Origin: Bacteroidota bacterium
GTDB lineage: Bacteria; Bacteroidota; Bacteroidia; Flavobacteriales; Flavobacteriaceae
DNA length: 64,000 nucleotides
Assembly (NCBI GenBank): GCA_023387965.1
Contig: JAEWHE010000027.1
Span: 62,001-126,000, forward strand
Direction of reading: 5' to 3'
Part shown: piece after piece, positions 57,281 through 64,000 of the stretch
Layout: the number at the start of each line of letters is the position of its first letter
Numbering within the stretch: the stretch's first letter is position 1
Notes under the pieces: model-generated
What the model was told of the DNA's origin: nothing
Seen by the model: only the letters and a program-made list of their open reading frames with translations
Database searches by the model: none
Translations under genes and position numbers: made by a program

Positions 57281-58530
57281 TATCTTGAAATCCACGACTC
57301 CGGATTGAGGAGATCGGTATTTTGCATAATCATGAATTTGAGGGTTGTGGCACCTCCTCTGGTGGCAATTTTCCCTATTGTTTGCAAGCGCGAAACTTTG
57401 GTTCCAGCAGAAACGTTTACTGATGTTAGGTTTTGGTAAACTGTAAAAAATTCTCCGTGTTGTACGTAAACTACAATCATATTTCCTGATAAAACTTGTA
57501 CTTTAGTTACTTCGCCTTCAAAAACCGCTCTGGCAGATTCGCCGGCTTCAGTACTGATTTCCACTCCCGAACAATGCACAATCAACGATTTTTGTAGCGG
57601 ATGCGGTTGATCTCCATACTTAAGGGAAATAAATCCTTTGCTCACGGGCCAAGATAATTTTCCGCGATTCGCTTTAAAATTGTTGGATACGATTTTTCCT
57701 TCCGGAGTAAGCACAATTTTCGACGAATTCTCAATCGCTTTAGTTTCGGCAGCGGTAGCTTTAGGGTTGGCTTTTTTCGCAGCTGCAGCGGCTTTACGGT
57801 TGGCTTCGGCAATAGCTTCGCGAATCATTTTCTTGATTTGTCTATCGGCTTCCTTGGCTTCTTTTTGTTTTTTATTGATTTCAGCCGTGTATTTTTTGAC
57901 GTCTTTTTTTATCGATTGCATAACCTTTTCTTGTTCTGCTTTCGCTTTTTCTAATTCGCCTTTTTCTTTTTCGTTTTCAACAATTACTTTTTGTTTTTCC
58001 TTTTTTTGTGCCGATAGTTTTTCGTTGAAACCTGCTAATTCCGTTGATTTTACTTTGATTTCCTCGCCCTGGTTTTTTCTGTAATTAGCATATTGCTTCA
58101 TATATTGAGCACGTTTGTATGCCTGAAGAAAATTTTCCGAAGATAAAACGAACATTGCTCTACTTTGTTCAGAACGGCTTTTGTAAGATTTTACAATCAT
58201 CTTGGCATAATCTGCTTTTAAAACCTCCAATTCTTTCTTTAAAGCGTTTATTTTCAATTGATTAGTGTAAATATCATCACCTAACAAACGGGCTTGTTTC
58301 TCAGTAGTGGCAATTAATTTTTCTTGCAATTTTATTTTGGCAGATTGCTGGACAATTTGCGTCATTACCGATTTTTCCTTCTTTTTTTCGGAGTTTAAAG
58401 CTGCTCTTGCCGCAGAAATTTCTTTTTGCAACTGTGCTTTTCGTTCTTCTAATTTTCTTTGTGCATCGCTTTGTGACCATGCCAATGAGGTGGAAATCAG
58501 CAAAACAAGCGTAAGAATTATCTTTTGCAT
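57280..58530 (-). CDS. EnvC-like murein hydrolase activator with degenerate LytM domain
   Basis: A 416-residue exported protein: signal MQKIILTLVLLISTSLAWSQ, a long coiled coil to about residue 250 (Lys/Glu/Gln-rich heptads), an Ala-rich linker and a C-terminal LytM/peptidase M23 fold. The start at this Met is preferred to a longer frame running through the previous gene. In the M23 part the zinc-binding positions are altered: IVHCSGVEIST in place of HxxxD, YQN in place of HLS, and TTLKFMI in place of PHLHFEI, so it should lack hydrolase activity and act like EnvC, activating amidases in cell separation. Confidence 0.9.
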   Translation of the reverse strand: MQKIILTLVLLISTSLAWSQSDAQRKLEERKAQLQKEISAARAALNSEKKKEKSVMTQIVQQSAKIKLQEKLIATTEKQARLLGDDIYTNQLKINALKKELEVLKADYAKMIVKSYKSRSEQSRAMFVLSSENFLQAYKRAQYMKQYANYRKNQGEEIKVKSTELAGFNEKLSAQKKEKQKVIVENEKEKGELEKAKAEQEKVMQSIKKDVKKYTAEINKKQKEAKEADRQIKKMIREAIAEANRKAAAAAKKANPKATAAETKAIENSSKIVLTPEGKIVSNNFKANRGKLSWPVSKGFISLKYGDQPHPLQKSLIVHCSGVEISTEAGESARAVFEGEVTKVQVLSGNMIVVYVQHGEFFTVYQNLTSVNVSAGTKVSRLQTIGKIATRGGATTLKFMIMQNTDLLNPESWISR

Positions 58531-58552
58531 ATCGATATTGGTTTGCGCAAAT

Positions 58553-59323
58553 TTAGTCAATATTAATCTTTTCGTAACCATCCGGAACGCTATAAGGAAA
58601 ACTTAAATTTTCGTCGAAAGTTACGCTGTTATATTCGATGTTAATCTCGGTAGTTTTTTTTGATTCTTGTGCCAAAATTTCAATTTTTGCCGGCAAAACC
58701 AACTTGGGATGTTCTTTGTGAGCCGGATAATTTACCGTCAAACTGCGATTTTTCTTAGGTTGTACGATTTCTTGTTTTTTAATCAAAAAATTTCCTGCCT
58801 CAAAGAAGAATGTTTTTCCGGTTTCGGTTTTGGCTAAATCTTCTAATTTGTACCAGCTATTTTCTATCGTAGCCTTGTATTTTCCGCGGTCTAAATCGTC
58901 CATAGCTTGACCCACGAGCATATTTTGAACTTTAGAAAAATCTAAATCAGTTCCTAACCATTTGCTCAATGTGTTGTAATTTCCTTCAAAAAATTTACCG
59001 TTGATTTTTTCGTAATATTTCACTTCTTTTGGCGTGATGTAGGCTTTTGCCCAAGTAATTCCGAGCAATCTGATGCTTACCAAAATCCGCTTGTCCTTTT
59101 CCATCCGGATTTCGGCCGAAACACTTTGCGATAATTTTGGATCGCTATATTTTACGTTCGATTTAATGTAAAGCGTTTTAAAATCTCTGTTAAGTTTGTA
59201 ATGATTTTCAACGATGGATTTTGACGAAATACTTTCAGCGGCATCTTCCTCAGAAACGATATTTTTTTTCGATCCGCAGGCTACCAAAATCATCGCAAAA
59301 ATTATGGGAACTATCTTTTTCAT
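58553..59323 (-). CDS. DUF4292 lipoprotein
   Basis: A 256-residue lipoprotein with lipobox ILVAC at residues 12-16 (MKKIVPIIFAMILVACGSKK). The mature part is beta-rich, LolA/LolB-like in style: FKTLYIKSNVKYSDPKLSQSVSAEIRMEKDKRILVSIR followed by WAKAYITPKEVKYYEK; this is the DUF4292 family, common in Bacteroidetes. Role may be lipoprotein or lipid carriage in the periplasm, inferred from fold. Its start overlaps the TPR gene stop by one base (overlap at 59323), and 22 bases separate it from the EnvC-like gene, so it belongs to one operon. Confidence 0.88.
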   Translation of the reverse strand: MKKIVPIIFAMILVACGSKKNIVSEEDAAESISSKSIVENHYKLNRDFKTLYIKSNVKYSDPKLSQSVSAEIRMEKDKRILVSIRLLGITWAKAYITPKEVKYYEKINGKFFEGNYNTLSKWLGTDLDFSKVQNMLVGQAMDDLDRGKYKATIENSWYKLEDLAKTETGKTFFFEAGNFLIKKQEIVQPKKNRSLTVNYPAHKEHPKLVLPAKIEILAQESKKTTEINIEYNSVTFDENLSFPYSVPDGYEKINID

Positions 59324-60669
59324 TATTGTTTTTGCTTTAAAAGCTGATCGGCTTTGGTGAAATATTCCTGTTTGGCTTTCGCGTCTCCTAAAGCTGACGC
59401 AGCTTCGCCTAATTGAATATTAAAATTAATTTCTAAATCTTTGTTTTCCACCAAATAGTCCATCCCGGAAAGTAAAGCTTCTTTAGCCTTTTTCGGATTT
59501 TTTAATTGGTTCAATGCCAATCCAGAATAGTAATAAAATTCGGGTTGCAATGGGAAATAATCTAAATACGAAGCACTTTTTGAGGCTACTTCGTTGAACT
59601 GCTTATTTTCGGTGTAAGCTTGCAGCAAAAATATTCCGGTTTCGGCATCTTGCGGATTGTTTTTAGAATAAATTTCGAAAAATTTTATCGCCTGCAACCA
59701 ATCTTTCCGCATAAAAAATATTTGCCCAAATTCTTTTGAAAGTGCCGCTTGTTTATCTGATTCTAACAAACTGAAAGCCGCATCCAAATCTGCCGCGTAG
59801 TTTGGATTTGTTTTCACAAAAATTACAAATTCCTTCAAAATTTTTACTTTCACATCCGAATTGATTTTTTTGCTTTCCAACACTTTTTTCATTGCCGAAA
59901 CCGCTTTTTGTCCATCATTTTTATTCAAATGAAATTTAAAAAGTCCGATTTGTGCAAACTCCGAATCCGGAATTTCTTTTTCGAGTTGTTTGGCAATTTC
60001 AAACGCCTTTTCCTCCTGATTGTTTTCGGCATATTGATAAATCAGTTCGATGTAATTCGCCTCATTTTTAGGGTCTTTTTTTATTGCTTCCAAAAGATTT
60101 TTTTTATCCGAAGCATTTTCGCCAGAACTCACGCCAATTTGCGCGCGATAGGCATTTCTTTGCGCAGTTTTCCCCGAAGTTTCGTCCAGTTCATTAATCA
60201 AAACCAAAGCCTTGTCAAACTGATTCGTGTACATGTAAAGCGAGGTCAAATCTTCTTTGTATTTGGTGTCAAAAGCAATCAATTTATTCACAACCGAAAT
60301 CGCCTGATTGTAATCTTTGGTTTCATAAAAAACATCGTACAAACCTACCAAAAACCACTTGTTTGAACCATCAATTTTTATCGCTTGATTGAAATTTTCT
60401 TGGGCTTTTTGGTAATTTTTAAGCTTGAAATAATTAATACCTAATTCATTAAAAAGAACCGCATTTTGAGGTTGCGATTTCAAACATTTTTCGAGTGAAA
60501 GAATGGCTTTGTCATAATTTTCAATGCCTTTTTGCTTCAACGATTCGTAGAAATCATCCTGAAATTTATCTTCTGCCAACGCGATTAAATCCGGCTCTTG
60601 CTGAGCAAAACCAGTTACCGGAAGCAAAAAAGTTCCGGTTAAAATCGAGAGGTAAAAGATTTTTTTCAT
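59323..60669 (-). CDS. TPR repeat protein, exported
   Basis: A 448-residue exported protein; start MKKIFYLSILTGTFLLPVTGFAQQ preferred over an ATG six codons upstream. At least ten tetratricopeptide-like units follow (for example VLFNELGINYFKLKNYQKAQENF, WFLVGLYDVFYETKDYNQAISV, PEFYYYSGLALNQLKNPKKAKEAL), covering nearly the whole length. It should form a superhelical scaffold in the periplasm. Lies between the nucleotidyltransferase and DUF4292 genes with minimal spacing. This gene set (flippase, dut, nucleotidyltransferase, TPR, DUF4292, EnvC-like) looks like a conserved block. Confidence 0.9.
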   Translation of the reverse strand: MKKIFYLSILTGTFLLPVTGFAQQEPDLIALAEDKFQDDFYESLKQKGIENYDKAILSLEKCLKSQPQNAVLFNELGINYFKLKNYQKAQENFNQAIKIDGSNKWFLVGLYDVFYETKDYNQAISVVNKLIAFDTKYKEDLTSLYMYTNQFDKALVLINELDETSGKTAQRNAYRAQIGVSSGENASDKKNLLEAIKKDPKNEANYIELIYQYAENNQEEKAFEIAKQLEKEIPDSEFAQIGLFKFHLNKNDGQKAVSAMKKVLESKKINSDVKVKILKEFVIFVKTNPNYAADLDAAFSLLESDKQAALSKEFGQIFFMRKDWLQAIKFFEIYSKNNPQDAETGIFLLQAYTENKQFNEVASKSASYLDYFPLQPEFYYYSGLALNQLKNPKKAKEALLSGMDYLVENKDLEINFNIQLGEAASALGDAKAKQEYFTKADQLLKQKQ

Positions 60670-60690
60670 CTGCTTTATTTTTTTCAAAAA

Positions 60691-61701
60691 TTATTCCAAA
60701 ACCGAATAATCTCCGATGCTGATATTGGTAAAATTCCCGTCGAATGTGGCGTGATTCCCAATCATGGCATTGTCCAAATTTGCATTTTTAATGTTAGAAT
60801 GGGTTTGCACCAAACTATTTTTAATGGTCGAATTGATGACATGACAACCTTTTCCTAAAGACACATTTGGACCAACAGTTGCATTGATCAAATACACGTC
60901 TTCACCAATGTAACACGGCGGAATGATGGTGGAATTTTCCAATTTCACATCGGCTGAAACTAAATTTTCGCCATCGTTGTGCAAAAAGCCCAGCATTCTC
61001 GAATTGGTTTCGACCGTCACATTCTTGTTTCCGCAATCCATCCATTCATCGACTTTTCCTGGTACAAATTTCATGCCTTTTGCCATCATTTGCTTGATTC
61101 CATCATTAATTTGGTATTCGCCACCATGAATAATGTTATTGTCTAAAACCAATTGCAATTCGTTTTTCAAAACCGCGATATCTTTGAAATAATAAATTCC
61201 AATCACCGCCAAATCCGACACAAATTCTTTTGGTTTTTCCACCAATTCTACGATTTCGTTGTTTTCGTTCAAATTAATAACGCCAAAAGCTTCAGGTTCG
61301 TCTACTTGTTTCACCCAAATTACGCTATCGGCAGTTTTATCTAAGTCAAAATCCGCCCGAATCAAGGTATCAGCATAAGCAATTACGGCTGGACCACTCA
61401 AAGAATCTTTGGCACACATAATAGCGTGACCGGTTCCTAAGGCTTCATTTTGGTAATAAATGGTTCCTTTGGCGCCTAATTTTTCGGCAATGGCAATGAG
61501 TTCTTTTTCTACTTTTTCACCAAAACTTTCGTGAATTACAAATGCTACTTCATCAATTTTTTGATTTAAAACACCGGCAATATCTTCTACCAAACGGTGA
61601 ACGATTGGCTTTCCAGCAACTGGAATTAATGGTTTTGGAACGGTTAATGTATGCGGTCTTAGGCGAGATCCTCGACCTGCCATTGGTACTATTATTTTCA
61701 T
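60691..61701 (-). CDS. Sugar-phosphate nucleotidyltransferase with left-handed beta-helix domain
   Basis: A 336-residue enzyme that would activate a sugar-1-phosphate to an NDP-sugar. N-terminal signature MAGRGSRLRPHTLTVPKPLIPVAGKP, with NEALGTGHAI and ADTLIR as further sites; the last 90 residues show the hexapeptide pattern of a left-handed beta-helix (IIPPCYIGEDVYLINATVGPNVSLGKGCHVINSTIKNSL). It resembles RmlA/GlmU-type proteins, the exact nucleotide and sugar not decided. Its neighbour, the flippase, suggests surface polysaccharide formation. GVINLNENNEIVELVEKP is also conserved. Confidence 0.92.
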   Translation of the reverse strand: MKIIVPMAGRGSRLRPHTLTVPKPLIPVAGKPIVHRLVEDIAGVLNQKIDEVAFVIHESFGEKVEKELIAIAEKLGAKGTIYYQNEALGTGHAIMCAKDSLSGPAVIAYADTLIRADFDLDKTADSVIWVKQVDEPEAFGVINLNENNEIVELVEKPKEFVSDLAVIGIYYFKDIAVLKNELQLVLDNNIIHGGEYQINDGIKQMMAKGMKFVPGKVDEWMDCGNKNVTVETNSRMLGFLHNDGENLVSADVKLENSTIIPPCYIGEDVYLINATVGPNVSLGKGCHVINSTIKNSLVQTHSNIKNANLDNAMIGNHATFDGNFTNISIGDYSVLE

Positions 61702-61707
61702 ATCATT

Positions 61708-61723
61708 GCCCGCGAACGCGGGT
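61708..61723. repeat. GC-rich palindrome GCCCGCG-AA-CGCGGGT
   Basis: Six Watson-Crick pairs plus a G/T, in otherwise AT-rich sequence, 6 bases upstream of the nucleotidyltransferase start. Stands out in base composition; seen together with a second hairpin beyond the GIY-YIG frame. Confidence 0.55.
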
Positions 61724-61762
61724 ATCTTTTTATTTCCTGCAATCAGGTTTCTTGGTTAATAA

Positions 61763-62056
61763 TTATTTTTGTCGTAATGTCTTAAAATCGAAATTCCAAT
61801 TTAAACTAATGTCCAACCACGTTGGATTCATATCTTCAATTAATTTTATCTTCCACTCTCTTTTCCATTTTTTCAATTGCTTTTCTCTAATTATGGCGTC
61901 ATATCCATTTTCACATTCTTCAAAATATATAAGCTTATTGCAATTATATTTTGCTGTAAATGAATTTGGATAAACTTTTAATTCATGTTCTTTGACACGC
62001 TCCAATAAATTGTCGGTAACACCAACGTATACAACACCCTGATGTTTATTAGACAT
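61763..62056 (-). pseudogene. GIY-YIG nuclease-like ORF, 5' end interrupted by an in-frame stop
   Basis: From the first ATG it reads 97 residues: MSNKHQGVVYVGVTDNLLERVKEH, with YVG as the second half of the GIY-YIG motif, and Arg and Glu of the family (LERVKEHELK, YFEECENGYDAIIREKQLKKWKREWK). The first half, YIYI, is encoded immediately upstream but is preceded by TGA, itself preceded by ATG AGT TTA. So a normal start would read M-S-L-stop-Y-I-Y-I-M-S-N-K. Either a nonsense mutation has cut the gene, or translation begins at ATG MSNK without the GIY strand. Flanked on both sides by hairpins. Small stand-alone GIY-YIG proteins are common in Bacteroidetes. Confidence 0.75.
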
Positions 62057-62110
62057 TATATAAATATATCATAAACTCATGTTGTGACCATAATTATTTC
62101 AATTCACGAG

Positions 62111-62130
62111 ATTCCTGCCTTCGCAGGAAT
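62111..62130. terminator. Hairpin ATTCCTGC-CTTC-GCAGGAAT at dut stop
   Basis: Perfect 8-bp arms with a tetraloop, ending at the dut stop codon. Could end the dut transcript, although no T run follows. Confidence 0.5.
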
Positions 62131-62564
62131 TACTTTACACCCGTACTTCCAAAACCGCCTGATCCTCTTGATGTTTCCGATAAATTTTCGGCTTCAAGCC
62201 AAACAGCTCTCTCGTGTTTTGCAATAATGAGTTGGGCAATTCTTTCGCCGTTTTCAATTGTGAAATCTTGGTTGGATAAATTTACTAAAATCACACCTAT
62301 TTCACCACGATAATCTGCATCTACAGTTCCAGGAGCATTTAAAACGGTAATTCCATTTTTGGCTGCTAAACCGCTTCTTGGGCGAACTTGAGCCTCATAA
62401 CCAATGGGCAATTCTATAAAAAGTCCGGTTTTTACGATGGCTCTTCCTAGTGGTTTTAAAATTATTGGTTCCGAAATATTGGCACGCAAATCCATTCCAG
62501 CGGAAGCAAGTGTTTCGTAGGTAGGTAATGAATGCTGTGATCTATTGACGATTTTAATTTCCAT
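62130..62564 (-). CDS. dut: dUTP diphosphatase
   Basis: A 144-residue trimeric dUTPase that hydrolyses dUTP to dUMP and keeps uracil out of DNA. All five motifs are seen: AGMDLRA, PRSGLAAKNGITVLNAPGTVDADYRGEIGVILVN (motifs 2 to 3) with the catalytic Asp in AGMDLRA/DADYRG, GERIAQLIIAK (motif 4) and GSGGFGSTG (motif 5). Length is usual. It is 6 bases downstream of the flippase gene on the same strand and so is co-transcribed. Confidence 0.97.
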   Translation of the reverse strand: MEIKIVNRSQHSLPTYETLASAGMDLRANISEPIILKPLGRAIVKTGLFIELPIGYEAQVRPRSGLAAKNGITVLNAPGTVDADYRGEIGVILVNLSNQDFTIENGERIAQLIIAKHERAVWLEAENLSETSRGSGGFGSTGVK

Positions 62565-62570
62565 ATCATT

Positions 62571-64000
62571 TTATTTTCTTCGTTTTGCGATTCGTAAAAT
62601 GGTTTCTTTTTCGTTGTAATATATGAAATAGGCAAAGATGAGCAAGAGTGGAACGCCAACAAAATAATTTTGGCGAAAGCCATAAAAATAAATTACCGAA
62701 AACAATATCGACAAGCCAAGATATCCGCCAATTTTCTTTTTGTCGTATGGGATGGGATATTTATTTTTTCCGAGCCAATAAGAAATCATCATCATCGCTC
62801 CGTAAGCTGCAATCGTGGCAATTGCTGATCCCATGTAACCACCAACTCCGTTTTCTTGCGCGATGGGGATGAGTAAAAAATTAAGCCCAAGTGTGATAAT
62901 GGCGCCAATTATGGAAATAAATGCGCCAATATGGGTTTGGTTGGTGAGTTTGTACCAAACGGAAAGATTGGTGTAAATTCCCAAGAAAAAATTAGCAAAA
63001 ATAATCAGCGGTACCACATTCATCGCACCCCAAAACGAACTGTCTTGGATCATCACAACCTTTAAAACATCAGCGAAAACAATAACAGCTAAACTCATCA
63101 TTGAACCTGTGATCACAAAATATTTGGTAATCGTGGCGTAGGTTTGCGAAGCGTTTTCATTAGCGGCATGACTGAAAAAAAATGGTTCGATTCCTAAAGT
63201 GTAAGCCGTTCTGAACAAAACCATGAACAATCCGAGTTTATAACAAGCTGAATAGATCCCCACTTGTGCTTCGGCGATGTCTGGCGGTAATAAATGTTTT
63301 AATAAAATTTTATCGAACTGATCATTGATGGCAAATGCCATTCCGGCGATCATAATGGGAAATCCGTAACGTAGCATTTTTTTTAACAACGAAAAATCAA
63401 AACACCAGCGGAAATGCAAATAGTTTCGGGAAAGCACCAAAAAGGTTAGGAAACTGGCAATTAAATTTGAAACGAAAATATAGCCAATTTGGAAATCTTG
63501 ATAATAAAAAGTGCTGACAAATGCTGATGGATTTTCTTTGGCAATTTTTGGCAATGCAATTAGAAAAAACAGGTTCAAACCCAGATTTACAGCGACGTTT
63601 CCAATTTTTATAGCGGCATAAAATATCGGTTTTTGGTTGGCCCGAAGTTTAGAAAAAGGAATCACTACTAAAGCATCGAGTGCCAAAATCCAAATCATGT
63701 AGGTGATGTATTGAACATCGATTTCTAAGAAATTGGCAACAGAAATTCGGTTTATCAATGCAATGGCGAGAAAAATAATGGTAGTCCAAAAGATGGCAAA
63801 TGTGGAAGTTTCAATTACTTTTTTCTTATCTGTTTCAGAATTGTAAAAACGAAAAAAAGCGGTTTCCATTCCGTAAGAAAGTAACACGTTAAAAAAAATA
63901 AGGTAAGCAAAAATAACATTTACCGAACCATATTCTTCTTCTGGAAGTAACGTGGTATAAAGTGGCACCAAAATAAAACTAAACATCCTCGGGATAACCG
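62571..64000 (-). CDS. Polysaccharide flippase/biosynthesis protein (Wzx/MVF type, 5' end outside window)
   Basis: At least 475 codons to the window edge with no stop. An ATG at base 63986 gives MFSFILVPLYTTLLP, but four more in-frame codons (VIPR) are read before the edge, so the true start is likely beyond. About twelve to fourteen membrane helices and MVF-type segments (FVSNLIASFLTFLVLSRN, MLRYGFPIMIAGMAFAINDQFDKILLK) mark a lipid-linked oligosaccharide flippase or related polysaccharide exporter. YSACYKLGLFMVLFRTAYTLGIEPFFF is a conserved family stretch. It leads the operon with dut and others. Substrate unknown. Confidence 0.9.
   Translation of the reverse strand, partial: VIPRMFSFILVPLYTTLLPEEEYGSVNVIFAYLIFFNVLLSYGMETAFFRFYNSETDKKKVIETSTFAIFWTTIIFLAIALINRISVANFLEIDVQYITYMIWILALDALVVIPFSKLRANQKPIFYAAIKIGNVAVNLGLNLFFLIALPKIAKENPSAFVSTFYYQDFQIGYIFVSNLIASFLTFLVLSRNYLHFRWCFDFSLLKKMLRYGFPIMIAGMAFAINDQFDKILLKHLLPPDIAEAQVGIYSACYKLGLFMVLFRTAYTLGIEPFFFSHAANENASQTYATITKYFVITGSMMSLAVIVFADVLKVVMIQDSSFWGAMNVVPLIIFANFFLGIYTNLSVWYKLTNQTHIGAFISIIGAIITLGLNFLLIPIAQENGVGGYMGSAIATIAAYGAMMMISYWLGKNKYPIPYDKKKIGGYLGLSILFSVIYFYGFRQNYFVGVPLLLIFAYFIYYNEKETILRIAKRRK

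Noticed and set aside
57280..57650. Active M23 peptidase
   Set aside because: Metal ligands are not kept, so the gene is called an activator-type LytM protein instead.
1..64000. tRNA, rRNA, CRISPR array, transposase, integrase or phage genes
   Set aside because: All spacers were read and none showed a tRNA-like T-arm with acceptor pairing, spacer-repeat arrays or recognisable mobile genes; a tRNAscan-SE run would be decisive for tRNAs.

Overview
The window is a low-GC, gene-dense chromosome segment from a Bacteroidetes bacterium, most likely a Flavobacteriaceae member close to Flavobacterium. This rests on a TonB-dependent receptor paired with a DUF5689 lipoprotein, a MoxR-DUF58-BatABCDE operon, HU/SPOR, DUF4292, DUF4421 and DUF3298 proteins typical of the phylum, the absence of Shine-Dalgarno-like leaders, and repeated matches to the Bacteroidetes -7 promoter box TAnnTTTG. 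No phage, insertion sequence, CRISPR array, rRNA or tRNA gene was seen. Both edges cut a gene: a TonB-dependent receptor on the left and a polysaccharide flippase on the right.

Layout. 1-2.3 kb: receptor C-terminus and DUF5689 lipoprotein. 2.4-8.8 kb, minus strand: AraC-type regulator, ferrochelatase hemH, MATE exporter, hemJ, an NtrY-like sensor kinase and an enoyl-CoA hydratase. 9.2-17.4 kb, plus strand: hemA, hemC, hemD, hemE, hemF, two envelope proteins of unknown role, hemB and a lipoprotein cytochrome c. With hemH and hemJ this covers tetrapyrrole synthesis from glutamyl-tRNA to protoheme except hemL. 17.8-20.6 kb, minus: AlbA_2-domain protein, SDR and aldo/keto reductase. 20.8-29.9 kb, plus: moxR, DUF58, a BatD-like membrane protein, batA, batB, batC, batD, batE, an envelope von Willebrand-domain system. 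29.9-41.8 kb: cvpA-like, pheS, terC-like, gpsA, Fe-alcohol dehydrogenase, nadD-gmk-yicC, an ArsC-like protein, a DUF3298 lipoprotein and a trans-sulfuration enzyme. 42-57 kb: HU/SPOR protein, dprA, trpS, two acyltransferases, an ECF sigma factor with its membrane partner, recA, acyl-ACP desaturase, HD hydrolase, phosphatase, an alpha/beta hydrolase and a thioesterase. 57-64 kb, minus: flippase, dut, GIY-YIG ORF, nucleotidyltransferase, TPR protein, DUF4292 lipoprotein and EnvC-like factor, a surface-polysaccharide and cell-wall cluster.

The least explained structure is intergenic. Eleven spacers carry members of one structured repeat family of about 100-170 bp. They have conserved boxes AGCCCYGAT and GCGRAAAGCRGGAA in cognate order, a variable but self-complementary central stem, and outer ends resembling GGCTYCT. 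Some copies contain a nested 14-18 bp palindrome built on TCCCGA-N4-TCGGGA. Other spacers contain short-word repeats folding into long inverted repeats, near-perfect palindromes, and a 76-bp element with 10-bp inverted ends. These repeats sit against start and stop codons (hemA leader, hemD start, alcohol dehydrogenase stop) and are the best candidate for an undescribed system here. All identifications are by reading motifs; no database search was run.
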